Source: Cellulosimicrobium marinum (lineage in GTDB: Bacteria > Actinomycetota > Actinomycetes > Actinomycetales > Cellulomonadaceae). From it: DNA of 64,000 nucleotides. The notes beneath the pieces were generated by a model. It was given only the letters and a program-made list of their open reading frames with translations. It did not search any database and was not told the origin of the DNA. Position numbers and translations under genes: made by a program. This document shows positions 17,552-26,206 of this stretch, one piece after another. Location: positions 1 to 64,000 of the forward strand of contig NZ_JAJBZH010000008.1 of the NCBI RefSeq assembly GCF_020551945.1. Direction: 5' to 3'. Position 1 is the first letter of the stretch. Every line of letters begins with the position of its first letter.

Positions 17552-18813
17552 GCGGGCACCTCGACCCAGGCGCCGGTGCGCACCGACGTCGCGACGGCGT
17601 CCGCGAGCCGCGCGGCACGCAGGCCGTCGGCGAACGTGGGCAGACCGTCGGGCAGCTCGCCGCGCACGGCGGCGGCGGTGTCGGCGACGAGGGCGTCGAA
17701 GCAGTCCTGGTACCCCTGGGGGTGACCGGCCGGCACGCGTGAGTAGCGCGCGGCGGCCGTGGACAGGGTCTCGGGGTCGCGCACGTGGAGCAGCGACCCC
17801 TCCCGGCGGCCCTCCCAGAGCGTCTCGGGCTGCTCCTGGTCGAACGCGAGCGTCGAGGAGGTGCCGGAGATCTCCAGGTGGAGGCGGTTCTTGCGGCCGG
17901 CCGAGACCTGGGAGACGACGGCGCTGCCGAGCGCCCCGCCGTCGGTCGCGTACTGGAGCGTGACGACGTCCTCGGTGGTGACGGTGTGCGCCGAGCCGTC
18001 CGCCGCGCGGCGGTTCGGGTTGACGGTGGCCGACTGGGCGACGAGGCGCACGATGCGGTGGCCCGTGGTGAACTCGAGCAGGTCGCAGAAGTGCGAGCCG
18101 ATGTCGCCGAACGCGCGGCTCGCGCCGCCGAGCGCGGGGTCGACGCGCCAGTTGTCGTCGGTGTCGCGCAGGAGCCAGTCCTGCAGGTACGAGCCGTGGG
18201 CGAGCGTGACGCTGCCGATCCGCCCGCTGCGCACGCGCTCGCGCGCCTCGCGGACCATCGCGTGGAACCGGTAGGCGAAGGGCACGACGGCGACCCGCCC
18301 GTCGGCCTCGCGGGCCGCGGCGGCGAGCCCCGCGAGCTCCTCGGCGCCCGCGACGTCCGTCGCGAGGGGCTTCTCGCACACGACGTGCTTGCCGGCGGCC
18401 AGCGCGGCCCGTGCGAGGGGCACGTGCAGGTGGTTGGGGGTGCAGACGTGGACGACGTCGACGTCGGGCGAGTCGAGGAGCTCCTCGACGCTCGCCGCGG
18501 CGGCGCGCGCTCCGAGGGGGCCGACGGCCTCGCGGGCCAGGTCGACGTCGGCCGCGGCGACGAGCTCGACGGTCCCGCCGCCGGTGCGGACGGCCCGGGC
18601 GTGCACGCCTCCCATGAAGCCGACGCCGATGATGCCGGCGCGGTAGCCCGCGGCGGGCAGGCCCGCGGGTGCCGGTGTCGGCGTGGTGGTGAGGGTGTCG
18701 GCCGCCGGGTCGGCGGTCGGTGCCTCGGTGTCTGTGATGGTCGCTCCCGCGACCTTGGCTCCCGGCTCCAGCACCGGGGCACGCAGGTCCTGCGCGACGT
18801 CGTCGGCTCGCAT
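17548..18813 (-). CDS. Gfo/Idh/MocA family NAD(P)-dependent oxidoreductase
   Basis: This is a 421-residue protein with an unusual Thr/Pro/Ala-rich N-terminal extension of about 57 residues before the Rossmann motif GIIGVGFMGGVHA. The catalytic Lys is in CEKPLA, and the GDIGSHFCDL motif carries the His of the C-terminal domain. The family oxidises or reduces sugar hydroxyls with NAD(P); with ThuA neighbours, oxidation at C3 of a glycoside is likely (ThuB-like). ATG 18813 is chosen over an upstream GTG because a TTGACC-17-TAGGTT promoter places +1 at this codon. It is the first gene of operon 1. Confidence 0.88.
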   Translation of the reverse strand: MRADDVAQDLRAPVLEPGAKVAGATITDTEAPTADPAADTLTTTPTPAPAGLPAAGYRAGIIGVGFMGGVHARAVRTGGGTVELVAAADVDLAREAVGPLGARAAAASVEELLDSPDVDVVHVCTPNHLHVPLARAALAAGKHVVCEKPLATDVAGAEELAGLAAAAREADGRVAVVPFAYRFHAMVREARERVRSGRIGSVTLAHGSYLQDWLLRDTDDNWRVDPALGGASRAFGDIGSHFCDLLEFTTGHRIVRLVAQSATVNPNRRAADGSAHTVTTEDVVTLQYATDGGALGSAVVSQVSAGRKNRLHLEISGTSSTLAFDQEQPETLWEGRREGSLLHVRDPETLSTAAARYSRVPAGHPQGYQDCFDALVADTAAAVRGELPDGLPTFADGLRAARLADAVATSVRTGAWVEVPA

Positions 18814-18820
18814 GGCAGAG

Positions 18821-18849
18821 AACCTAGGGGGACTTCTGTCGCGGGTCAA
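18821..18849 (-). promoter_or_regulatory. Promoter of operon 1, TTGACC-17-TAGGTT
   Basis: The minus-strand -35 TTGACC is at 18849-18844 and -10 TAGGTT at 18826-18821. Seven nt separate the -10 from ATG 18813, so the mRNA is probably leaderless. The operator palindrome overlaps the -35 and spacer. Confidence 0.75.
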
Positions 18850-18856
18850 GCAAAAG
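18833..18856. promoter_or_regulatory. Operator site A, CTTCTG-N12-CAAAAG
   Basis: Half-sites are CTTCTG at 18833-18838 and CAAAAG at 18851-18856, separated by 12 bp. The same palindrome occurs at 31205-31228 and 31515-31538. A repressor bound here would cover the -35 region of operon 1. Confidence 0.65.
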
Positions 18857-18915
18857 CCGAGAACTCGGTGTCTCAGTTAGATAAACCATCCGCAAAACAA
18901 ATCAGAAACGAACAC

Positions 18916-18953
18916 GCCACCGCCCCCGGCCGTGGACGGCCGGGGGCGGTGGC
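18916..18953 (-). terminator. Rho-independent terminator of operon 2
   Basis: An 18-bp perfect stem (18916-18933 with 18936-18953) with a 2-nt loop lies 29 bp after the stop of the gene at 18982. On the minus strand it is followed by a T-rich stretch (GTTCGTTTCTGATTTGTTTT). Confidence 0.85.
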
Positions 18954-18981
18954 GCATCGGACTGGTCGTGCGAGCTCCGCG

Positions 18982-19983
18982 CTACTTCGTCGAGAACGCC
19001 GCGTCGAACGCGGCGTCCGGGGCGTCGAACGCGTACTTCTTGACGAACTCCAGGGCCTCCGGGGCGCCCACGAGGCGGTCCATGCCGGCGTCCTCCCACT
19101 CGACAGAGATGGGCCCCTCGTAGCCGATCGTGTTGAGCATGCGGAAGGCGTCCTCCCACGGCACGTCACCGTGACCGGTGGAGATGAAGTCCCAGCCGCG
19201 TCGCGGGTCCGCCCACGCCAGGTGCGACCCCATGCGGCCGTTGCGGCCGTTGTGCATCCGCTTCTTCGTGTCCTTGCAGTCCACGTGATAGATGCGGTCC
19301 TTGAAGTCCCACAGGAAGCTCACCGGGTCGAGGTCCTGCCACACCATGTGGCTCGGGTCCCAGTTGAGGCCGAACGCCTCGCGGTGCCCGATCGCCTCGA
19401 GGGTGCGCACCGTCGTCCAGTAGTCGTACGCGATCTCGCTCGGGTGCACCTCGTGCGCGAACCGCACGCCCACCTCGTCGAACACGTCGAGGATCGGGTT
19501 CCAGCGGTCGGCGAAGTCCTGGTAGCCGGCGTCGATCGCCTCCTGCGAGACCGGCGGGAACATCGCGACGTACTTCCAGATCGCGGACCCCGTGAAGCCC
19601 ACGACCGTCTTCACGCCGAGCTTCGCCGCGAGCCGCGCCGTGTGCTTCATCTCCTCCGCCGCGCGCTGGCGCACCCCCTCGGGGTCGCCGTCGCCCCACA
19701 CCACGTCCGGCAGGATGTCGCGGTGCCGCTGGTCGATCGGGTCGTCGCAGACCGCCTGGCCCTTGAGGTGGTTCGAGATCGCGTAGACCTCGAGGTCGTA
19801 CTTGGCGAGCAGGTCCAGCTTGCCCTGGACGTACTCGTCGTCGTCCCAGCGCCACGGGTCGAGGTGGTCGCCCCAGCAGGCGATCTCCAGCCCGTCGTAT
19901 CCCCACCCGGACGCCAGCCGGGCCACCTCCTCGAACGGCAGGTCGGCCCACTGCCCGGTGAAGAGGGTGATCGGTCGTGCCAT
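18982..19983 (-). CDS. TIM-barrel sugar phosphate isomerase/epimerase family protein
   Basis: This 333-residue xylose-isomerase-like TIM barrel has expected metal ligands in [12 protein letters not shown] (Glu), GLNWDPSHM (Asp/His), IYHVDCKD (His) and ISVEWED (Glu). It differs clearly from the first epimerase of the locus, having longer loops and [10 protein letters not shown] near the N-terminus. Proteins of this type sit beside Gfo/Idh/MocA and ThuA genes and may epimerise or cleave keto-sugars. ATG 19983 has a GAAGGAG site. It is probably the last gene of operon 2, since a strong terminator follows. Confidence 0.82.
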   Translation of the reverse strand: MARPITLFTGQWADLPFEEVARLASGWGYDGLEIACWGDHLDPWRWDDDEYVQGKLDLLAKYDLEVYAISNHLKGQAVCDDPIDQRHRDILPDVVWGDGDPEGVRQRAAEEMKHTARLAAKLGVKTVVGFTGSAIWKYVAMFPPVSQEAIDAGYQDFADRWNPILDVFDEVGVRFAHEVHPSEIAYDYWTTVRTLEAIGHREAFGLNWDPSHMVWQDLDPVSFLWDFKDRIYHVDCKDTKKRMHNGRNGRMGSHLAWADPRRGWDFISTGHGDVPWEDAFRMLNTIGYEGPISVEWEDAGMDRLVGAPEALEFVKKYAFDAPDAAFDAAFSTK

Positions 19984-20051
19984 GGTCGTGCTCCTTCGTG
20001 GATCTCGGTCGGGTCGGTACGGATGCGGGAAGTCCGGTGCGGGTGCGCGGG

Positions 20052-20687
20052 TCAGGAGCGCGTCCGGCCCTTGCCGGACGCGGGGACGGGGGCGGCGGTC
20101 GCCGACCGGCGGCGCGCCAGCCACAGCCCCAGGGCGCCAAGGGCGAGCACGGCCACGACGACGGCGACCCACCACAGCGCGCCCGGGCCCGACGACGCGT
20201 CCTCGCCCTCGGCGGTGTCGCCGGCCTGGTCGTCGGTGCCGGTGTCCCCCTCCCCCGGTGCGGCGGCGACGACATCGACCTCCGCGGACGCGGTGACCTC
20301 CTCCGGCTCCGTCATCGTCGCGGTGAGCACCCAGTGCCCCTCGGGCAGCACGCCGGCGTCCGAGACGTACCAGCCCACGCCCTCGGACGCGGACCGCAGG
20401 TCGAGCGGCCCGACGGTCTCGCCGGCGTCGGACTCGGCCGTGACCGCGACGGTCGCCGCGGCCTCGACGGGGTGACCGTCATTCTTGTAGGAGAGGTACG
20501 CGGAGATGCCGCCGGCGCCGTCCGTGCCGACCGAGATGACGATGTCGCCCCCGTGCGCGGACGCCGGAGCCACCAGACCCACGAGGCACAGGACCGCGCC
20601 GAGCGCGGACGCCAGGACGGCGCGGACCGCGCGCACGGCCGGGAGCGTGGTCCGGCGGGGCTCGGGGCGGTCAGAACGAGGAGACAT
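20052..20687 (-). CDS. Exported membrane-anchored protein, YtkA/CopC-like domain (tentative)
   Basis: This 211-residue protein has a signal peptide ending about PASAHG (residue 45), a beta-rich domain of about 95 residues starting [10 protein letters not shown], an acidic Gly/Thr/Asp linker, and a C-terminal membrane anchor ([19 protein letters not shown]) followed by RRR. The His directly after signal cleavage recalls CopC/YtkA copper-binding domains, but I see no further metal motif and the match is weak. It sits between the second ThuA-GSDH gene and an epimerase gene, 68 bp from the latter, so it may serve the same system, for example as a metal or surface factor. Confidence 0.6.
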   Translation of the reverse strand: MSPRSDRPEPRRTTLPAVRAVRAVLASALGAVLCLVGLVAPASAHGGDIVISVGTDGAGGISAYLSYKNDGHPVEAAATVAVTAESDAGETVGPLDLRSASEGVGWYVSDAGVLPEGHWVLTATMTEPEEVTASAEVDVVAAAPGEGDTGTDDQAGDTAEGEDASSGPGALWWVAVVVAVLALGALGLWLARRRSATAAPVPASGKGRTRS

Positions 20688-20945
20688 CAGGGCTCCACCT
20701 CAGTCGTGTCGGTCGTGCGGGTCGGTCGTGCTGGTCGCGCTCTGTGGTCGTGCTGTGCGGTCGTGCGGGTCGGGACCACCGGGTCCCGAGGTGCCCCGGC
20801 GCCGGGCCGGAGCGCCCGGTGCCCGGGCGCCGGGGCCGGAGACCGCTCGCGGTCCCCGTCGTGCTCGTCGTGCGGGCAGGGTTCAGGCGTTCCGGCCGAT
20901 GGACCGCCCGAACCCCTGTGCGCCCGCCCGACGAGCGGGGTGCCC
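20688..20945. other. Intergenic stretch with short GTCGTG-type repeats and a GC-rich hairpin
   Basis: No gene is credible here. Imperfect copies of GGTCGTGCGGGTCGG occur at 20711-20725 and 20759-20773, with further partial GGTCGTG units between them. A GC-rich inverted repeat (GCCCCGGCGCC...GGCGCCGGGGC) follows. No clear promoter was found, so the downstream genes may depend on read-through. Confidence 0.45.
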
Positions 20946-20975
20946 GGTGGGCCGGCGCTCGCGCGCCGACCCACC
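20946..20975 (-). terminator. Hairpin after the second ThuA-GSDH gene
   Basis: Arms 20946-20958 and 20963-20975 form a 13-bp stem with one G-U pair and a 4-nt loop, 8 bp after the stop. No U-tract follows, so termination may be partial. Confidence 0.5.
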
Positions 20976-20983
20976 GGAACCTG

Positions 20984-23900
20984 TCAGGAGCAGCTCTGAG
21001 CGGCGTACTCCACCGTCTCGGTGAACTCCCTCCCCTCGGCGTCGGAGGCCGTGACCGTCACCGAACCGGCGTCGACGGCGGCCGCGCGGGACGCGAACGC
21101 CTGGTACGCCGACGCGCCCGGGGCGACGTCCGCGAACGACTTCGACCCGTACGGGGTCTCGAGGGTCACCGCGAGCGGCACCTCGTCGTCGTTCAGCGCA
21201 CGGACCGCGACGAACACCTTGCCGCCCATGCACCGCGTCTGGGCCGTCACGGTCACCGCCGGCGGCTCGGGCTCGTCGTCGACCACCCGGAAGTAGTCGA
21301 ACGACGCGGGCGCACCCGTGTCGGCCGACGCGCCCAGGGCGAACAGACCGACCGGGGCGTCCGCGGCGGGCGCGTTGGTCACGGCCTGGTCGAACGTCGT
21401 CCAGGTCTCCCCGTCCGCGCTGTAGGCACCGGTGAACGTGTCACCCGAGCGCGTCAGGCGAAGGTGCCAGACGTCCTCGGTCAGGTTCCCGATCTGCGGC
21501 TGCGGGTTCTGCACGACCCCGCCGACCTCGCTGCGCAGCTCGATCCGCCGCACCACGGCCTGGCCGGCCTGGTTGTCGACGACGAAGTCGAGCTTGACGT
21601 AGTCGTCGTCGCCTCCGTAGACGATCAGGCCGCCCTGCTGGTACTGGCGGTCGAACGCCGACCCGTCGACCACGGTCTCGACGGTCCACTCGTCGCCCGG
21701 CTGGTCCTGCAGCACGATGTTCGGCACCGGGCGGTTGTCCGTCCCGTAGATGTCCGTCGGGGTCGTGTCGATCTGCAGGGAGCCGTCCGTCACGCGGTAC
21801 CCGTCCGGGTCCTCGTTGACGACCGACCACCGGCACGTGTCGAGCGCGTCGCCGTCGAACTCGTCGTCGGGCCCGGGGGCCGGCGCCGTGTCGTCGGGCG
21901 TGATGTGGAACCAGTCGAACTGCGCGTCGAGGATCGGCGACGCTGTGCCGTTCCCCTTGAGCGACACGAGCCCGATCTGCGCGTTCTCCAGGTCGGCGAT
22001 CGACTTGGTCTGCGGCATCGTCGTGAAGTCGGTGCCGTCGGCCGAGTATGCCGCCTGGAGGTTCTGCCCGTTGCTGACGAACCGCACGTAGACCGTGTCC
22101 GGGTAGTCCGCGCCGAGCGCCGCCGTGTTCGAGTCGCCGACCTCGTTCGGTGCGGCGTTCTCCTCACGGATGAACTGGAAGATGCGCGTCGCCGGGTCGG
22201 CCGCGGCCGAGCGTCCCTGGATCACCATCTTCGCGTAGTTGTCCTGGTCCTCCCAGATGAGCAGACCCGCCTGCTGGTACTGCTGGCGTGCCGGCAGCGT
22301 GAGCTTGGCCGTGGCCGTGAAAGGCCCGTCCGGGAGGTCCTGGAGCACGAGGTTCGGCACCGTCGTGTTGTTGGTGCCGTAGAAGTCGGTCGCCGTCGTC
22401 GGGACGACGAGGTGACCGTCCTCGACCGCGAGGTTCTGGTCGCGGTTGAGCACCGTCCACCGGTCCTCGTCGAGCTCGTCGCCGAGGAAGTCGTCCGACC
22501 GCCCGGCGAAGCACAGCCCCGGGCCGGTGTCCGGCTCGTCGACCGTCACCGTCGTGTACTCCACCGAGTACGCGCCGCGCGCGTCCGTGGCCCGCACCTG
22601 GAGCCGGTAGGTACCCGGCTCGTCGTACGTGACCTCGAACGTGTCGCCGCCGTCGACGAAGCCGCCGCCGAGACCGTCGTCCCACGCGAAGGTGATCGCG
22701 TCGTCCTCCGGGTCGGTCGCGGCGACGTTCGCCGTGACCGTGAGCGGGGCCGTGCCCGACGTCGGGACGACGTCGAACGTGTCGATCGACGGGCGGACGT
22801 TGTCCGTCACGCCCCGACCGTTGACGACCATCCAGTTGACGTTCGACCCGCCCGCCGTCTGGACGAGGTAGAGCGTCCCCGTACCCTCCGGCACGTTCGT
22901 CAGCTCGGCCGTGACGTCGGTGTAGACCTGCCAGTCACCGGTGGCCGGGAACTGGACGCTGCCGATCTCCGGTCCCTCGGGGTCGTCCCACCGGAGCGAG
23001 ATCGTCGCGCCCGCGCTCGCCGAGGCGACGCGCAGCTCGATCGAGTCGACGTTCGCGAGCGAGATCGGCTCGTGCGCCCACCAGTCACCGGGCTCGATGT
23101 ACCCGATGTTGAGGCCGCCACCTGCCGAGTCGCCCGTCTCCTGGGTCTGGACGCCCGGGTCTCCCCCGCTCGTCGAGCCCTCGAGACGCCCGGTCGACGT
23201 GAAGAACTCCGACTGGAGCAGCTTCGGCTGCAGGATCTGCAGGTCGTTCGCCGTCAGCGGGACGCCGACCGCGCCGCCGTCGTCGGTGTACGTCGCCTCG
23301 ACCACCCAGAAGATGTTCGACTCGATGCCGTGGCCCTCGTCGCGCGCGGTCTGCATCGTGCCCTCGCAGCCCGTGAGCTCCTCCATGGGGTGGGCGTGCG
23401 AGTCGTGGCCCAGCGAGGTGAACATCGTGACGTTCTCGCACGTGACCTCCCCGTCCGGGTCGTCCACGGCGATCTCGTACTTCACCTGGTCGCCCCACTC
23501 GAAGAAGCCGCCGTTCTCCGGGAACGTGATGGAGACCGTCGGTGCCTCGTTGCCGACGACGACGGAGACGTTCGCGACCCCGGTCGCACCGTTCTCGTCC
23601 GTGACGGTCAGCTGGGCCGTGTAGCTGCCGTTCGCCGTGTACGTGTGGACCGGGTTCGCCTCGGTGGACGGCTCGGAGCCGTCACCGAAGGTCCACTGCA
23701 GCGTGAACGGCTCGCCCGCCGGGTGACGGGTGCCCTCCGAGGAGAACTGCACCGTCAGCGGCGCGGCACCGCTCGTCACGTCCGCGCTCGCGCGGGCGAT
23801 CGGGGCGAGGTCGCCCTCGACGTAGTTGACCTTGTACACGCCGCTGGAGTCGTTGTTCCCGCCGAAGCCGGAACCCCAGTCGATGACGTACAGCGCGCCG

Positions 23901-25987
23901 TCGGGACCGAAGTCCATGTCCATCGGCCGGTCGAAGCCCGCGCTCGGGTCGAGCACCTGCGGCAGCACCCGGTTGATGTCGACGAGGTCGTCCCGCTGCT
24001 CGCCCGTGAGCTGGAACGAGTAGACCCTGCCCTGGTTCCACTCGCCGAACAGCGCCTTGCCGTCCCAGTACTCGGGCCACTTGACGTCCGAGTCGAGCTC
24101 GGCGTCGTACTCGTAGACCGGGCCGCCCATGGGCGCCCCGCCGCCGCCGATCTCGGGGAACAGCGGGTTGGTCTGGTAGCCGTACCAGACCTCGGCCTCG
24201 ACGGCCGGCGGGAGGTCCTGCAGGCCGGTGTTGTTGGGCGAGTCGTTGACGACGCCCGCGGCGCAGTCGAACGAGGCCCCCGACTGGCCGGTCGCGAAGT
24301 TGTAGTCGACGTAGTCGTTGTTCGCGCCCGTGCAGTACGGCCAGCCGTAGAAGCCCGGCTCGCTCACGACGTTCCACTCGACGGTCCCGGCGGGGCCGCG
24401 CGTCGCGCTCGCGCTGCCGGCGTCGGGGCCGTAGTCACCGACGAGCACGTTGCCGGTAGCGGGGTCCACCCCGATCCGGAACGGGTTGCGGAAGCCCATC
24501 GCGTAGACCTCGGGCTTCGTCTGCGCGGTCCCCGGCTCAAACATGTTGCCGTCGGGGATCGTGTACGTGCCGTCGTCCTCGGGGTGGATGCGCAGGACCT
24601 TGCCGCGCAGGTCGTTCGTGTTCGCCGAGGTGCGCTGCGCGTCGTAGTTCTGCCGCCCCGCACGCTCGTCGATGGGGGTGAAGCCGCCCGACTCGAACGG
24701 GTTGGTGTTGTCGCCGGTGACGACGTAGAGGTTCCCGTCGGCGTCGAACTGCATGTCGCCGCCCGCGTGGCAGCAGGTCTGGCGCTGCGTCGGGATGACC
24801 AGGACCTTCTCCTCCGACGCGAGCGAGAGCGTCTTCGCCTCGGCGTCGTAGTCGAAACGGGAGACGCGGTTGTGCGGCCCGTCGGTCCCGACGTCCTGCG
24901 GCGACCAGAAGAGGTAGACCCAGCCGTTCTCCGCGAAGTCCGGGTCGAGCACGATGCCGGTCAGACCGTCCTCGTTGGCCTGGGTCACCGACAGCGTCGC
25001 GGCCGTCGTCGTCTGGTTCGTCTCGGGGTCGATCACGCGAACGCGCCCGTCACGCTCGACGTACAGCACCGTCCCGTCGGGGGCGACGTCCAGCATCATC
25101 GGGTTGGCCGTGTTCTCGTCGAGCGGCACCATCTCGAAGCTGTCGGACTGCGTCGCGCTGCAGTCGGAGTCGACGACGCCCGCGGCGGTCTGGATGCCGC
25201 CCAGGAGGTGCTGGAGGAACTCCGGCTCCGCGAACGACTCGTTCGTGTGCCCGCCGCCGGTGTACCAGGACCGACCGCCGTCGTGGACGTGGCACCACGC
25301 GATCGGGTGGTCCGCGCCCATGGCGTTCGTCCCGGCGGTGTAGGTCGTCTCGTCGAGGCTCGCGAGCACGTGGACCGTGTCGCGGGGGTTCTCGCGGAAG
25401 TTGTACCACTCGTCGTAGCGGTCCCAGCGCGCCGGCAGGTGCGCCGTCGACTCGTGGGCGTGGTCCTCGACCTTGATGGTCGCGTCCTGGTTCTGGGGGT
25501 GGCTCGCGAAGTAGGCACCGACGAGCTCGCCGTACCACGGCCAGTCGTACTCCGTGTCGGACGCCGCGTGGACGCCCGCGTAGCCGCCGCCGTTCTGGAT
25601 GTAGCGCTCGAACGCGGCCTGCTGGTCCTCGTCGAGCACGTCGCCCGTGGTCGACAACCACAGGACGGCCTCGTACTGCGCGAGGTTCTCGTCGGTGAAG
25701 TCGTCCGCGTCCTCCGTGGCGGTCACGGTGAACCCGTTGTCGACGCCGAGCTGCTGGATCGCGGCGATGCCCGCCGGGATCGAGCCGTGCCGGAACCCGG
25801 CGGTCTTGCTGAACACGAGCAGGTCGAAGGGGGCGGTGTCCGCGGCTGCGGCGACCGGGGTCGTGGGGGCGGGCGCGGCGGACGCGGACGTCGCCGTCGC
25901 CAGGGTCAGGGGCAGAGCGACCGCGGCCGCGGCGACCGCCGCGACCGTGCGCCGTCGGGCGCGCGATCCTCCTAGCACGTTTCTCAC
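20984..25987 (-). CDS. Exported ThuA - glucose/sorbosone dehydrogenase-like - PKD - CBM6 - PKD - DUF1349 protein
   Basis: This 1667-residue secreted protein is a divergent paralogue of the one at 5664. Signal peptide 1-38; ThuA 54-272 (GVHAASD, DEWYNF, GGGHTNE); GSDH-like propeller about 283-725 (TCCHAGGDMQFD, LRGKVLRIHPE, AMGFRNPFR, FGPDGALYVIDWG); PKD 730-812; CBM6-like 925-1060; a second PKD-like domain 1066-1150; two DUF1349-like domains (1163-1363, 1374-1568); and the shared C-terminal two-Cys module (1576-1667). The CCH motif in the propeller is absent from the paralogue. The GTG start at 25987 has GAGGAG 5 nt upstream. The role is presumably extracellular glycan oxidation or cleavage; the PQQ or metal requirement is unproven. 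Confidence 0.85.
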   Translation of the reverse strand: MRNVLGGSRARRRTVAAVAAAAVALPLTLATATSASAAPAPTTPVAAAADTAPFDLLVFSKTAGFRHGSIPAGIAAIQQLGVDNGFTVTATEDADDFTDENLAQYEAVLWLSTTGDVLDEDQQAAFERYIQNGGGYAGVHAASDTEYDWPWYGELVGAYFASHPQNQDATIKVEDHAHESTAHLPARWDRYDEWYNFRENPRDTVHVLASLDETTYTAGTNAMGADHPIAWCHVHDGGRSWYTGGGHTNESFAEPEFLQHLLGGIQTAAGVVDSDCSATQSDSFEMVPLDENTANPMMLDVAPDGTVLYVERDGRVRVIDPETNQTTTAATLSVTQANEDGLTGIVLDPDFAENGWVYLFWSPQDVGTDGPHNRVSRFDYDAEAKTLSLASEEKVLVIPTQRQTCCHAGGDMQFDADGNLYVVTGDNTNPFESGGFTPIDERAGRQNYDAQRTSANTNDLRGKVLRIHPEDDGTYTIPDGNMFEPGTAQTKPEVYAMGFRNPFRIGVDPATGNVLVGDYGPDAGSASATRGPAGTVEWNVVSEPGFYGWPYCTGANNDYVDYNFATGQSGASFDCAAGVVNDSPNNTGLQDLPPAVEAEVWYGYQTNPLFPEIGGGGAPMGGPVYEYDAELDSDVKWPEYWDGKALFGEWNQGRVYSFQLTGEQRDDLVDINRVLPQVLDPSAGFDRPMDMDFGPDGALYVIDWGSGFGGNNDSSGVYKVNYVEGDLAPIARASADVTSGAAPLTVQFSSEGTRHPAGEPFTLQWTFGDGSEPSTEANPVHTYTANGSYTAQLTVTDENGATGVANVSVVVGNEAPTVSITFPENGGFFEWGDQVKYEIAVDDPDGEVTCENVTMFTSLGHDSHAHPMEELTGCEGTMQTARDEGHGIESNIFWVVEATYTDDGGAVGVPLTANDLQILQPKLLQSEFFTSTGRLEGSTSGGDPGVQTQETGDSAGGGLNIGYIEPGDWWAHEPISLANVDSIELRVASASAGATISLRWDDPEGPEIGSVQFPATGDWQVYTDVTAELTNVPEGTGTLYLVQTAGGSNVNWMVVNGRGVTDNVRPSIDTFDVVPTSGTAPLTVTANVAATDPEDDAITFAWDDGLGGGFVDGGDTFEVTYDEPGTYRLQVRATDARGAYSVEYTTVTVDEPDTGPGLCFAGRSDDFLGDELDEDRWTVLNRDQNLAVEDGHLVVPTTATDFYGTNNTTVPNLVLQDLPDGPFTATAKLTLPARQQYQQAGLLIWEDQDNYAKMVIQGRSAAADPATRIFQFIREENAAPNEVGDSNTAALGADYPDTVYVRFVSNGQNLQAAYSADGTDFTTMPQTKSIADLENAQIGLVSLKGNGTASPILDAQFDWFHITPDDTAPAPGPDDEFDGDALDTCRWSVVNEDPDGYRVTDGSLQIDTTPTDIYGTDNRPVPNIVLQDQPGDEWTVETVVDGSAFDRQYQQGGLIVYGGDDDYVKLDFVVDNQAGQAVVRRIELRSEVGGVVQNPQPQIGNLTEDVWHLRLTRSGDTFTGAYSADGETWTTFDQAVTNAPAADAPVGLFALGASADTGAPASFDYFRVVDDEPEPPAVTVTAQTRCMGGKVFVAVRALNDDEVPLAVTLETPYGSKSFADVAPGASAYQAFASRAAAVDAGSVTVTASDAEGREFTETVEYAAQSCS

Positions 25988-26152
25988 AAGGTCTCCTCAT
26001 CGAGATGCGAACTGTGCTGCGCTCCGCCAGGGTCGGCGTCCTCGGCCGTCGGCCGTCCCCGGACCGTTCCGGCGGGATCGTGTCGGTGCTCCCGCCGCGG
26101 CACCCGGCCCGCCTCGCGGGCCGCCACGGACCTCCTCTCTCTCGTTCGCGAG

Positions 26153-26189
26153 GACCGGCGCCCGCACGGTCGTCGGGCGGGCGCCGGTC
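26153..26189 (-). terminator. Intercistronic hairpin after the second oxidoreductase gene
   Basis: Perfect 13-bp stem, arms 26153-26165 and 26177-26189, loop 11 nt, 17 bp after the stop at 26207. There is no U-tract; it may attenuate or stabilise rather than terminate, since the next gene has no visible promoter. Confidence 0.5.
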
Positions 26190-26206
26190 GCACGCGGCAC
26201 GTCCGG

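Noticed and set aside
20744-25975. A 1743-codon open frame on the plus strand opposite the second ThuA-GSDH gene
   Set aside because: Antisense frame of high-GC DNA with Arg/Val/Asp-rich, low-complexity translation and no domain; the minus frame has clear ThuA, GSDH and PKD domains.
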